A DNA stretch of 64,000 nucleotides from Podocnemis expansa (Eukaryota > Chordata > Testudines > Podocnemididae), in the NCBI GenBank assembly GCA_007922195.1, contig ML682005.1, forward strand, positions 22,960,514 through 23,024,513, given 5' to 3'. Of the stretch, positions 25,325 through 37,300 are shown one piece after another (position 1 is the stretch's first letter; each line of letters begins with the position of its first letter). A model generated the notes under the pieces. It saw only the letters and a program-made list of their open reading frames with translations, made no database searches and had not been told where the DNA came from. The translations under genes were made by a program, and so were the position numbers.

Positions 25325-26329
25325 TTTTAGAGACTGGTTTACTTCACTTTACACTGATTTACTTCATAGGATCAAGGCTTAAACCTCCTTCTGTGAGACA
25401 GATGAAGCTACAAAAAGTCTGTAGAGAGCTGCATGCTGTTCTTCCAGCCTGTAAGCAAATGTGGTACATTTTCCTTTGCTTTCAGCTTTTCAGTAACTCA
25501 GAATTCCATTCTCTAGCTACAGTGTAGTGAAAGGTACCTGAAGCCTTCATCCAATAGATGTTATGTCAAATGGGCTAGCCAGACTTTATTTGGTTAGTCT
25601 GGCATTCAGCTGTCTGACTTGGGAAGATTTTAGTATTAATAATTAATTAATTAATTATGGAGGTCAGAAGCTACCCTTTCTGGGAATGTAGCTCACCAAT
25701 GCCCTTTATGTGTCACCGTGGTCTCCTCTGGAGAAAAATGCTGACACAGGACACTGAAGAAAAGATCATAAACACATCATACAACTGTGTTCACCTTGTG
25801 GACTAAATCAGTTTACGAATAAGTAAAATAAGCCAGTTCTATCTCAGTAAGCCTCAGCCATATATTAGCTTTTCAACTACAACATTAAACAGCAATCTTA
25901 CCAATCAGGAAGATATGAATAAAATATGTCTGCTCTGAAAGAATCATTGCTCTGAGATTAATCTCAATTAAAGTGGCAACAGTGGTAAGTAGCAGGCATA
26001 AAACTCATTTTTATAAGTGTTACGTGCTTTTGTAATCTAGAGTTTCCAACAATCTCACTTAAGGACAATGAGCCATAGTAACAGCACCACTGCTGGGACA
26101 AGTACATATTTTTTAATGAATACCACATGGGACTTGGATGGATTTATGAGGGCAAAACAAGTTTTCTACCATCTAAACAGGAAATATGTTTTGTGTGACT
26201 ACTGCAAGAATACCAGGTTTGCTAAATATTACTTATTTCAGAAGCTATTCTGCATTTCCATGTCCCTGCTTCACTGTATATTATACAGTCCAGCATATAC
26301 TACACTACTGAATTTCCAGTGCCAAAGAG
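25325..26329. other. MTCL1: intronic sequence, nothing recognised
   Basis: About 1 kb of AT-rich DNA with a short (AATT)n run at 25638-25656. Confidence 0.5.
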
Positions 26330-26392
26330 GGAGTTTTGTGTCACTTCTAAAGACTAACAAATTTATTTATTGCATGAGCTTTCATGGGAGAC
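26330..26392 (-). mobile_element. Penelope-type 3' end fragment
   Basis: Contains ggagttttgtgtcac, aagactaacaaatttattta and gcatgagctttcatgggag, the 3' end also seen at 37205 and 43629. It is truncated right after the stem region. Confidence 0.75.
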
Positions 26393-26788
26393 TCCTTGCT
26401 TGCCTTGAATTTCCAAGCATTTTGTATTTGACAGACTCATTGAGAGTTAAAATGATCTTTATTAGTGACAATACAGGGTCACATCACTCTCTAATTCAAA
26501 TAAGGGAACCACATTGCAGGTTAATTCTGATCCTGCAGCATATTTAATGCACTTAAAAAACCATGCTTTGCTCTTGTTGCAAATATAGGGTTCCATAAGA
26601 GCCCTTCTCTGCTCTTAGGTATACTAATGTGCATGTGGCTCCAAAAGTCTATATTACTGCCAAAGGGGGACATGACCCTACAAACCCTCTTCATTTGGAA
26701 CTCCCATGGAGTTTCTTGAGTTTGCAGGATCTGGCTCTTAGCCTATACACTTTACGGGATTTCCAGTATAAACCTCTGTCTGTAAATT

Positions 26789-26868
26789 TCAAAGGGGCAG
26801 CCGTGTTAGTCTAGTAAAGCAAAAAAACCAAGGAGCCTTGTGGCATTAAGTGCCACAGGACTCCTTGG
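26789..26868. repeat. Penelope-type 3' tip in a tight hairpin
   Basis: Begins aaaggggcagccgtgttagt, the extreme 3' end of the element on the - strand. It then reads ccaaggagccttgtggca (26828-26845), a 5-nt spacer, and tgccacaggactccttgg (26851-26868). The two 18-nt arms are inverted copies with two mismatches. A G run follows. Confidence 0.75.
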
Positions 26869-27329
26869 GGGGGGGGGTTTGTCTGTAACTTATTCCAGAT
26901 TTTTTAAATTATCCATTAATACATAGTTATTTATTAGCACAACCAAACTGGAGTGAAGAAGGAGTCACCCCACTTTCTCCAATGGAATCTCAGCACCAAA
27001 AGTGAGTTCCATGGAAGCTCTGAGAGATGTCTGGGGTATGATATGTGAAATAAACCCTGAAAACTGAGAGTTCCTAAAACTGCGGAGAACATAGCTCATT
27101 AGTGGGTTATTTCATCAACATCACCCTCAAAGAAGTCAACCTGCACACCTCAGTGAATATGCAGTTGTCCAGTCAGGCCTCAAGAAGCCAACACTGGACC
27201 TAAATATCCTGTTGTAGAGCTGTCAGCCTCCTTTGCTGTAGGACACTTGTTTCACTGAGCCTGCCCCTCATTTTGGGACCCTAGTGGAAAGTACCTTCTT
27301 GTCAAAGACACTCCCACTATTCTATGCCA

Positions 27330-29340
27330 TAGAAATGTAGGGGTGGAAGGGACATTGAGAAGTTATGAAGTTCAGTGCTCTGATCTGTGGAAGGACCAGG
27401 TAACGTATACCATCCCTGACTGGTGTTTGTTCAGCCTGCTTTAAAACTTCCTGTGATGCAGACTACACAGCCTTTCTAGGAGGCATATTCCAGAGCTTAA
27501 CTACCCTTGGAGCTAGAAAGCTTTTTCCTAATATCTAACCTAAATCTCTCTTGCTGTGTAATAAATCATTACTGCCTGTCCTACCTTCAGTGGACATACA
27601 GAACAATTGATAGTCATTCTCTGTATTGCAGCCCTTATTATATTTGAAGACTGAGGTTCCCCCTCAGTCATCTTTTCTTACTTTTAAACATGCCCAGTTT
27701 TTTAATCTTTCCTCCTAGGTCATGTTTTCTACACCTTCTATTATTTGTGTTGCTCCCATCTGAACTGTCTCCAGTTTATTTACAGCTTTCCTAAAGTGTG
27801 GTGCCCAGAATTGGGCGTAAGATTTCAGCTGAGGCCTCCCTACCACTGAGAACAGTCTTTCATGTGACATTCAGTTAATACACCTTAAGATGATGCTTGC
27901 CTTTTTCACAGCTATATCACTTTGTTGACTTATATTCAATTTGTGATCCACTATAATGCCCAGATCACTTTCAGCAGTAATACTACCTACCCAATTATTC
28001 CCCATTTTGTAGTTTTTTGTATTTGATTTTTACTTCCAAAGTGATTTCTGCAGTTGTTTCCACTGAATTTCTTCTTGTTGAATTCTCCCATTGTCAATCA
28101 TTTCGAATTCAAATTCTGGCCTCCAAAGTACTTACAATCCTCCTCCCAATTTAATGTTATCTGCCAATTGTGTGAGCATACTCCCCATTCCATTGTCCAT
28201 GTCATTAATGTGAATAGTTAATTGTACTAGACTTAGGGCTGACTTCTGTTGAACTAGATATACCCTTCCATTTTCACAGCAAATCATTGATAACTACTCT
28301 TTAAATATTGTCTTTCAAGCAGTTGTATATAGTCACCTTATAGTAATTTCATTTAGGTCTCATTTCCCCAGTTTACTTTTGAGACTATCATGTGGGACTG
28401 TATCAAAAGCCTTACGAACATCAAGATTGATCACATCTGTTGCTTTGCCTCCTATCTACGAGGCCAGTAACCCTGTGAAAGAAGGAAATGGCGCTGGTTT
28501 GGTATGTTTTCTTCTTGACAAATCCATGCAGGCTATTCTTTATGACCTATTATCCTCCAAGTACTTACAAATTAATTGTTTAAAAATGTATTTCCCTGTC
28601 TTTCCAGATATTAAAATTAGGCTGACTGGTCTATAATTACTCAGGTCCTCTTTGTTCACCCTTTTAAACCTATGTATTGTATTTGCCTTTCTTCAACTTT
28701 TTGAGCTCTCTCACAGCTTCCAGGAGTTCTCAAAGATAATTGCTAACGGTTCCATGATTGCTTCAGCTAGTTCCCTGAGTACCTTAGAATGAATTTTATC
28801 AGGCCCTACTGACTTGAGCACATTTAACTTGTATAACTATTCTTTAATGTGTTCTTTCCCTGTTTTGGCTTGCATTCCTTCCTCCTTGTGAATGTTGATT
28901 ATGTTGCATATCATCACCATTAACCTTTTTAGGGAAAACTGAAGCAAACCAACATTACTGTTTTTGTTGTTTATACATTATGTCATCAGTTACAGGCTCT
29001 CCTTCCCTGCTGTGTAGAAGACTTACACTTTCCTTCAAATTTCTCATGTTCCTAATGTATTAAAAGAACTTCTTCTTACTGCCCTTGATGTTCCTTGCTA
29101 GGCATTACTGATTTTGAGCCTGAGCCTTTCTGATTTTGTTCCTACATGCTTGAAATGTTTTTTTATACTCCTCAGCAATTTATCCATATTTCACCTTTTT
29201 GTAGGGTTCCTTTTTTAATTTTATGTGAATAAAGAGCTTCTGAAGAAGCCATATTGGCCTCTTACTAGTCTTCTCTTTGCATTGGTTTAGCTTGTAGTTG
29301 TCCTTTAATACTGTCTACTTGAGAAACTTCCAGCTCTGGA
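27330..29340 (-). mobile_element. old CR1 LINE, about 2 kb
   Basis: On the + strand it reads as the complement of the CR1 3' end (aggggtggaagggacattg at 27340), then the complement of the ORF2 C-terminus (tatattccagagcttaac, ttcctaatatctaacc, gtgcccagaattgggcg). It continues into the RT-encoding region (ctgactggtctataattactc near 28625, ggttccatgattgcttcagc near 28750). It carries many stops and frameshifts and is a dead copy. Confidence 0.85.
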
Positions 29341-30309
29341 TATAAGGCAGCATATGCATGTGTGGGTGGTGAGATTAGAACCACAGTTCCAGCTCCTGTG
29401 GATGGGACAGAACTCGGTAGCAAGTGCTTTGGTTAGGAAGGGCCTCCTCTGAAAACTGGAATTTAAACCAGCAGATTTAAACTTTGTTTCAAGTTCCCAT
29501 TAAAAAGGAATTCCTGTAGTAATTTGTGTCTGAATGAGAGAGGTAGCTCAGGAGAGGGGTTTACTGTAACTTTGAGAATCCCATGTTCATGTTCAATGTT
29601 TTATGGGCTGACTGGCATTTTCAACATCTCCTTCTCCTGCAAGCTCTCTCACCCCTATCTTGAAGAGGAACGGCAAGGAAAATAACTCTTACACCGAGGC
29701 ATAATTTTAAAGAGTGCCCTGTAGTTGTGCTCTTTTGTTGGTACCTGTCTTGAGACCTGTTGCATGTTGGGTTCTCAAAAATTGAGGCACCCCAAATCAA
29801 TTGCTGCTTTTAAGAATTATGTCTTTAGCCCTTACAATGCTGTTCAGTCTCCACATGACCATCACTTTAGGGACTGGCCATTTTCCTAATGTTTGTGGGA
29901 GAGAGGTATGATAAAAAAGAGATTGGGGAGGGTTCTTACTGCTGGGAGCTGGTAGACAGACTCTTGAGAGAAGCAGTTCTCTCTGTCACGTCTCTCCCCA
30001 CACCTTACTTGACTAGATGTCACTCTTACTTCAGCCTGTCCTCCAACACAATCCAGTTCTACACAAAGCTGACTTGGTTCCTCGAGCTAGGAACCAGCAT
30101 GGGTCATATCACAATTTCAGGTAGAGAAGAACTGACATGGAACTGGCAATGTATGAGACCAGAAAAGAAAGGAAGCAGGGAGGCAAGCAGGCAGAGTGAA
30201 GTTGGCATCAAAGAGTTTGAAGGTGGGTGGGTGTTGCCTACAGGACCAGTCTTGTTCATTGAGTGGAAGGGCTGAAATGCCTGCTGGAAGGTGTGAGAAA
30301 AGAGCAGAG

Positions 30310-30998
30310 CAGTGGTTCCCAACCTTTTGCAGGCTGGGGACTTCTTTATAGCCCCCAAAATTTTGCAGACCCCCTGTCTGTCACCGCCGATGCTGCAGAC
30401 AGGATCCGGCCCACGCAGCTAAAATCTGGCCTGTATGGTGGGGAGTGGGAGCCGCTGTGGCCATGGCCTCCTGCCTCTCCCCCTCCCTGTGCCAGCGAGT
30501 GGAGCTGCCATGGCCATGGCTCCTAGCCAGCCCCTGCAGAGGAACAAAGCAGAGCCACCACTGGCATGTGACCCGCCAGTGAGCAGGAGCCCCGCCGCCA
30601 CGGCCCCCGGGTGAATGGGGCTAGCCTCTGTAGGGGAGCGGAGCAGAGCAGAGCCAAGCTGCCACTGGCATGCAACCTATCAGTGAGCGCTGCCATGGCC
30701 CCCACCACATTCAGGTGAGCTTGGCTGCCACCATGGCCAGGTAGCCCTCTGCGCTCGTCCCCAGCCCCACAACCCCAATACTTTTAACGCCCCAACCCTG
30801 TTCATGCACGCACTCACCCACCCCCCACTTAGCTGGAGCAGCTGCAAACTGCTTTCTCCCACCCTCTGCAGCCCATGTGCTTGGGCTGCACAGGGCAAGA
30901 ATTTTAAAATGGGCCCCGCTCCTGGACCCTTCCGTGGCCCCCGTGCAATATTTCTGCGGCTCCCCAGGGGTCCACAGCCCATAGGTTGGGAACTACTG
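30310..30998. mobile_element. hAT-like non-autonomous element (689 bp), GC-rich interior
   Basis: Ends are cagtggttcccaacc and ggttgggaactactg. Flanking octamers gagcagag and ggatagag agree at 5 of 8. The interior is strongly GC-rich with gccatggc repeats. Open frames in this GC-rich stretch on both strands are composition artefacts. Confidence 0.85.
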
Positions 30999-31989
30999 GG
31001 ATAGAGGAACTAAGAGTTTACTTATATCTGCTCCCTCAGTAAAGAGAAGTAAAAACAAATATATTTTGTGCTCCGGAGGTTCAAACAGAATCTCCAGTTA
31101 TATTTGGCTTACACAGTATTTGCCTTTCTTTCAAAGCTTAATTTTTTTAAATAAAGCCTTAAGGCATGGTAGTTAATGTTTAAAAATGCTAAAATGATTT
31201 GCACCAAGATCCAGCGCCACTTCTCCCTGAATCAGCGACCGCAGAGAGGAAATGTGCTTCTTGAGATATCTTCTGTTGTGGCTGCTCCTGACCTTTCTGT
31301 TTTTGACTCCATGCCATACTAAGCTGCTGGCACATCTTTGACTGCTGCTAAAATAGTAAATGAGAGGGGAAAAAATGAATTGAGATGGTCCCAAGCTAAT
31401 GTTTGCTATGCCTCCTGCACCCAAACTTTTCCAGGCTGGAGGGAAGAAGTGGTCACAGATGGGTTTACCATCATAGCTTCAAATAGTCTTTTTATAATTA
31501 ATTGATATTTACTCTTTTCCGTGGGAATTTCTTCAGGGGGCAGTGTTTAGGATGGTAGGGGGGTTTTCAATATAAAATAAATTCAGATAACATCATTGAT
31601 AGTAAAAATTTGCTGTAAGCACTTGTTTTCTTCTTGCACGGTATGATCTTTCTTTGTAGCAGACTGACACAGAGTAGCTTCAAGCTAATTTTGAGCTTCT
31701 CTGATCTTTAGTCAGCTATATGCACCAGTTGGAACCTCTCTGCCATTCAGTACAGTGTCTTCCAGCTCCCCCAAGGCTAAGCTGCTAAGGTAACCAGAGA
31801 TCAACAGTGTGTTGGAAAGCTCATCCATGCCCTATTTCCTGTGACATCATACAATACATTGGCCCATGGGAGGAGCAGGAAAGACACAAGAGCCTGAGAT
31901 TACTCATCTACTTAAAATTAAGTATGTGCTTATGTGCTCTGCTTGATCATGGCCAGAGCAATTAGCAGCTTGCAGGACTGAGTCTTAGA

Positions 31990-32390
31990 TCAGGGATTCT
32001 CAACCTTTTTAGAGTCACAACACAGGCGGGAGGCTTCCCAGCTGTGCATGACACACCAAACCCCTCTGCCTCCCCTTCAGCTAAGGCTCCCCTCCTGAGC
32101 AGGGTGGGTTCTGGTGTAGTGTCAAAAACTGTGTTTCTGCAGATTTTGTTACTTTGCTTAGATGGTAACAAAATCTGCTGAAACAGGATATTGGCACTTA
32201 CTGGCTCCCCTTCCCTCACTCAGAAGTGAGGATAGAGGAGCCTGCAGCACTGGGTATGGGGGCAATCCTGAGGTCTGCAGGGATCTCTGCTGCTCCAGGG
32301 GGGTTCCCAACCTTAGTTCCTGCCAGTTCCCTTTCCCCCACTCAGAAGAGATGCTTATGAAGTCTGGCCTGTAGCCATACAGAGAGTACC
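31990..32390. repeat. hAT-like fragment with a hairpin
   Basis: Starts agggattctcaaccttt and contains cacaacacaggcggg and catgacacaccaaac, as in hAT MITEs of this window. No matching right terminus was found. A 22-nt inverted repeat sits at 32131-32186. Confidence 0.5.
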
Positions 32391-33326
32391 TTTAAACTGT
32401 ATTGAATAATTTTATGACACATTTGGTGCATGCAGAGGGGAAGCTCCAGGAGAATTTACTACATTATTACAGTGCAAATTGCTCTTATTTTCCTGCAGTT
32501 CTTAACTCTACCACTTTCCTCACAGAGATTTAATCCAGGTGTTCTCCATCGAGTGCTTGCTCGTGTCCATTCTTACTATAGGTGTATGCACGGCTGCATG
32601 CATGGCCATTGGATTCTTCTTTTCTATAGTAGTAGCTGTAGGAGACCCAGCCTGGGCACCCCCTGGAGTCCAGCGCTCTCACTACGGTATATTAGGCACC
32701 CCCCCCCCATGCCCACTCAGTTCTTTCTTTCCGCCTCTGTAGGTCAGTGGAACTGCACACTCAAGTCGTTGCACCTGCAGACCCCCACCACCTCCACAAT
32801 TCAGACCACAAATGCAAAGGTTCCAGGTGCAAAGACAGATATAGGAATCAAGGAAGGAGTCCTCGTATAAAGGCTCAGCTTCAGGAACATCCAGATAAAG
32901 CCATTTTAGACGCTCGAGCACTAACAAGTGTCATTTTTAGAGGATGGGCCCGAGGGTGACGACCCAGACTTCCCCAGGCATCCCTTGCCTCCTTTCCTGA
33001 GCTGCTTCTCTTATTTTTCATCCCACCGGTCCCAAATTACAACAGACCAATGGGTTCTCTATACTGTTTTGAAAGGTTATTTGATCCATTTTCATTCAAA
33101 ACCACCACCACCGCCCATCCCTTTTCAGAGACTTCTTTCACGAACCAATCCTGACCAAGGAGGTGAATTCACTGTTATCCCTGGGGTCAGTGGTGCCTGT
33201 CCCTCTTGGACAAGAGGGAAGAAGCTTCTATTCCCATTATTTTTTGATCCCCAAGTCCAACAGGATCTGAGGCCTAATTTAGACCTCTGAAGCATCAACG
33301 GGTATGTAAAGAAACAGAAGTTTTGC

Positions 33327-33812
33327 ATGGTAGCCCTTCCTTCCATTATTCTATCCCTGGACCTGGGAGACTGGTTCATCACCTTCAAATTAAAGGACTC
33401 TTATTTTTATATCTTGATTTGGAACTATCACAAGAAATACCTACTTTTTATTGTGGTAAGCCGTCATTTCCAGTTCACTGTCCTCCCATTTGGTCTCTCC
33501 TTGGTCCCCAGAGTTTTCATCATGTGCATGGCAGTCATCGCAGCCTTCCTTCGCCACAGAGGTGTATACATTTTTCTGTATCTCAACAACTGGCTGCTAA
33601 AAGGAACCTCACCAAATCAGGTCAGACAGAGCATGGCACTAACTCTAAACATCTGTATCAGACTTGGCCTACAAATAAGCACAGAAAAGTCCACTTTAGT
33701 TCCGGTGCAAAGGATAGACTTTATCGGAACAACATTGGACTCATCCCAAGCCAGAGCATTTCTGCCCAAAGCCAGGCACAGAACAATAGTAGACCTAATT
33801 GCGCCTCTCTAA
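33327..33812 (+). pseudogene. DIRS reverse transcriptase fragment
   Basis: An open frame of 161 codons. It reads ...SLDLGDWFITFKLKDSYFYI (degenerate form of the SIDLKDAYYHI motif of DIRS RT), FTVLPFGLSLVPRVF (RT motif 4), VYIFLYLNNWLLKG at the YxDD-equivalent position, and LGLQISTEKSTLVPVQRIDFIG (split here: LGLQIST, EKSTLVPVQRIDFIG). The catalytic block is FLYLNNWL where a functional copy would have two aspartates, so both acidic residues are Asn and the enzyme would be dead. The start Met is arbitrary. Confidence 0.9.
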
Positions 33813-34049
33813 CAGTAATAGTCAGAAGTTGTCTTCGCCTGTTGGGACACATGGCCTCATGTACTTGCATGGTGCACCTGGCTTGCCTCAAGCTGCATCC
33901 ACTCCAGTCGTGGTTGTCAAGAGTCTACACATCAGCACTCCATCCTTTGGATAAAATAGTCATGATCTCACAGGAGACCCTAACACATCTAAGCTTGTGG
34001 ATGGACCCCGGATCTGTACACATTCAGGGAGGAAAAGCCCTTCCCTAGT

Positions 34050-34270
34050 GCTAATATCAGATGCTTCGGACTCGGGTTGGGGACCACTCCTCAGTACAGG
34101 AGACTGCATCCAGGACCTTTGGTCTCAAAAGGACAAATGCCTTCACATCAATGTCAGAGAACTGTGAGCAATACATCTGGCGTGCGAAGCATTCCTTTAC
34201 CAGCTTAGGGGCAAAACAGTCCATGTCTTGACAGACAACGCAACAGCTGTGTATTACTTGAACAGACAAG
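34050..34270 (+). pseudogene. DIRS RNase H region, remnant
   Basis: Translation of the frame around 34056 gives DASDSGWGPLLSTGD, the DASxxGWG start of DIRS RNase H. It later gives GKTVHVLTDNATAVYYLNRQ, with the TDNxTAVxYxNRQG motif. A stop lies between (after NVREL). This is a decayed domain, adjacent to and following the RT remnant. Confidence 0.85.
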
Positions 34271-35149
34271 GAGAAACCCGTTCCTCTCAACTTTGTTGAG
34301 AAGCAGTTTCTCTCTGAAACTTGGTGCTATGACACGATTTTCATCTGACGCTTTCACGTCTCTCCGGATTCTGGAATACGAAAGTGGACAACCTCAACAG
34401 GAGATTCCTATGACTACACAGCTGATCGCTCCATGCCAGAGTAGTGGACATGCTTTTCCAGAAGTGGAGTTATCCCCAAGTGGATCTGTTCACCAGCCAA
34501 TGGAACAAGAAGTGCCCACAGTTCTGTTCACTTCGGGGCAGGGAACATGGGGCCCTGTCTGATGCCTTCCTATTATCATGGTCAAGAGGCCTTCTATATG
34601 CATTTCCCCCAATTGCACTATTTCTCAGAGGTGCATTAAAAATAAAAAGGAACAGAGAGAACGTGATTCTAGTAGCTCCGGCCTGGGCTCATCAGCTATG
34701 GTTCTCAATGCTGATGGATGTGACAATAGCCCACTTGTGGGAGCTCTAGAATCACCTAGACCTCCTATCTCAGGATTTCAGGAGACTGTTGCATTTGGAC
34801 CTGAACTCGCTGCATCTCACAGCCGGGAGACCCCATGGCTAAACTTGGAGGAAAGGGCATGCTCCCTACATGTACAGAAAATCTTGATGGGAAGCAGAAA
34901 ATTATCAACACAGCATTCTTCTGTAGCTAAATGGAAATGTTTCAGGATCTAGTCGCAGACAGGACTCTCACCCACAACTTCCTCAATACAGTCTGTCCTG
35001 GAATACCTGTTCCATCTCAAGCACCAAGGCCTCTCTCCGTCATCACTACAAGTCTACTTGGCAGCTATCTCCGCCTTCCAGCAGCCCCTCCAGGGCAGAC
35101 CAGTTTTTTCGCACCCCATGGCAGTCCATTTCTTCAAGGGGGTTGAGCA

Positions 35150-35565
35150 CCTTTTCCCTAGTATTAACAGCCCCTCCTCCACCTTGGGATCTGAACCTCA
35201 TCCTTTGTAAGTTAATGGGACCTCCATTTGAAACCCTGGCCTCCTGTTCCCGCCTAATGCTATCATGGAAGGTTGCCTTCCTGGTAGCAATAACTTCTGC
35301 TAGGAGGGTTTCTGAGCTTCAAGCTTTAGCCTTGAACCCCCCCCCCCACATGATATTGTTTAAGGATGAGGTCCAGTTGAGGCCACATCTGGGCTTTCTT
35401 CTGAAGGTCGTGACACCTTTTCACCACAACCGAGATATATTTCTACTGGTCTTCTTTCTGAAACCTCACAACTCTAATGAGAAGCGGAAGGGGCATATTT
35501 TAGGTGTGCGTAGAGCTCTAGATTTTTACACAGAATACACAAAGCCTTTCCGCAGATCTACATAG
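35150..35565 (+). pseudogene. DIRS tyrosine recombinase remnant
   Basis: The frame ending at 35565 reads KVAFLVAITSARRVSELQAL, with the SARRVxEL block that holds the first catalytic Arg of DIRS recombinases, then FFLKPHNSNEKRKGHILGVR and RRALDFYTEYTKPFRRST. The text up to the RRALxFYxxxTxxFRRS motif fits the C-terminal half of the enzyme. The remaining His/Arg...Tyr part beyond 35565 is out of frame or missing. Upstream frames at 34931-35146 are earlier parts of the same ORF. Confidence 0.85.
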
Positions 35566-36249
35566 CTTTTCATAGCAATTGCAGACAGAATGAAAGGTCT
35601 CCCAGTTTCCTCTCAGCACATTTCATCTTGGATTGTTGACTGCATTCGTTTCTGTTATACTGTAGTGAAGGTACCACTCCCAGGACCGGTAACAGCCCAT
35701 TCTACTAGGGAACAAGGGTAATCCATGGCCTTTTTAGCCAGTGTGCCAGTGACAGGCATCTGCGTGGTCCTCCGTACATGCTTTCACCGACCACTGTGCA
35801 GTTGTTCAATGGGCCAGGGATGATGCAATATTCGGCAGGGCAGTCCTCATGGCTGCTCAGCATTAACTCCGCTCACCATCCAAGGTAAGGCTTGAAATTC
35901 ACTTATAGTGAGAATGGACACAAGCAAGCACTCGATGGAGAAAGACGGTTGCTTACCTGTAATTCCTTCTCTGAGATGTGTTGCTCATGTCCATTACACA
36001 CCCACCTGCCATTCCTGCTTTATGGAGTGGAAAGAAGGGACTGAGCAGGTGTAGGCCCGGGGATGCCTAATATACCGCAGTGCGAGTGTGGGTTTCTAGG
36101 GGTGCCCAAGCCAGGTCTATGGCTACTGCTATAGTAAAAAAAAGTCCCTGGTGACCATGCTGGCAGGCATGCATGCACCTATAATGAGAATGGACATGAG
36201 CAACACATCTTGGAGAATGACAGTTACAGATAAGCAACCGTCTGTCTCA

Positions 36250-36440
36250 GACTGGGTATTGTAGTCCCCTTGGGATCATGAGGTTATTGGGGGGTGGTGT
36301 CACAATCTTTCAGCCCTGGTGCATGCCGGTAAGGATGGAATGACATGGGAGGGTCATCACTTCTAGGGCACGGGGGTTCATCACAGCCTGAAATATTTTC
36401 AAATGGGGTCCCTGCAAGAAAAGTTCAAGAACTCCTGGGG
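36250..36440. repeat. hAT-like end fragment
   Basis: The text ggggtccctgcaagaaaagt and tcaagaactcctgg resembles the right end of a ggggtcc...gaacccctg hAT. The left end is not identifiable. It lies directly after the DIRS element. Confidence 0.4.
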
Positions 36441-36581
36441 AAAGCAATCTTTCAGTGAAATCTCTAGAAAAACACCTTGGCAGGCCAGAGCAGAAAACAC
36501 AGAGTAAAAATCCTTGAGTAAGAGTGCCTCATGGACTCTTGTAGAGCCAGATTTTCAAGAGCTCAAGACTTTCCACTATGG

Positions 36582-36965
36582 CAGTGGTTCCCAACCTGGG
36601 GTCCAGGGACCTCCGGGAATCCCTGGAGTTATTGCAAGGGGTCCATGAATACATCCGGCCCCACTCACTGTTGGCCCGTGGTAGGCAGCCCCAGCTCAAT
36701 CCTGCCCCAGCCACTGCCGGTAATGGATTCATGTTGGAGAAGGCTCTAAAATTCTAAAATGAATTGTATTTGCCTGCTGTGAGCAGCCTCACCCTGGACA
36801 TATCCCCACCACTTGGGAGCAGGCATGGGCCAGGTCCTCCACTGCCCTTCTGCAGCACCACTGCCTGCAGTTTGTTCCTGATGACAGCTGTTATCCTTTG
36901 GGTGTCCATGAAATTTTTTGATGTTAAAAAGGAGTCCTCATACTTGAAAAGGTTGGGAACTACTG
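36582..36965. mobile_element. hAT-like element (384 bp)
   Basis: Ends are cagtggttcccaacc and ggttgggaactactg, as in 30310-30998. Flanking octamers cactatgg and cattatga agree at 6 of 8. The interior includes ctgcctgcagtttg and is non-coding. Confidence 0.9.
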
Positions 36966-37204
36966 CATTATGATACTATGGCCAGATTTGCAAAAGACTC
37001 TTTTATTTTGGTTTCTGAACAAGAGCTGATAATCTCCAGAAAAGCTGACCCTTAACAGAGAGTAGAATAAAGCCTCTAATGGTAATGTAACACCTCACCA
37101 ATGTGCTGATAAATAGGTGCTATTATGTGCTTTGCATGTGACCCTATGTAATGTTCTAACTCAATGGACTTACTTCTGCTTCTTTGGGTGTGCCTGTTTA
37201 AAAA

Positions 37205-37300
37205 AAAAAAACAGGGAGTCGTGTGGCACTTTAAGACTAAGAGATTTATTTTTTGCATGAGCTTTCATGGGAGAAAATCCCACTTCGTCAGATGCTTGGA
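37205..37300 (-). mobile_element. Penelope-type 3' end with hammerhead-like core
   Basis: On the - strand the element reads CTGACGA (37285-37291), an 18-nt stem-loop with arms GTGGGA/TCCCAT, GAAA (37263-37266) and GCTCATGC, then the tail complementary to gtgtggcactttaagacta. CTGANGA...GAAA is the conserved hammerhead core. This is the copy with the best core in the window. Confidence 0.75.

Larger units (their letters stand above)
32535..36245 (+). mobile_element. DIRS-type retrotransposon, decayed but nearly full length
   Basis: A left terminal repeat at about 32535-32750 (gtgttctccatcgagtgctt, gctcgtgtccattcttac, ggtatattaggcacccc) is found inverted at the right, about 36020-36240 (ggggatgcctaatatacc, ctataatgagaatggac). 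Between them lie degenerate frames for RT (33327-33812), RNase H (about 34050-34270) and a tyrosine recombinase (about 35150-35560). That protein set, no aspartic protease or integrase, and inverted termini are the DIRS signature. It has several stops and frameshifts, so it is inactive. Confidence 0.88.

Noticed and set aside
33323..34048. 241-codon + strand frame
   Set aside because: Mostly an alternative register over the DIRS RT; only its last part (from about 33830) follows the real polyprotein frame after a frameshift. It is not a separate gene.
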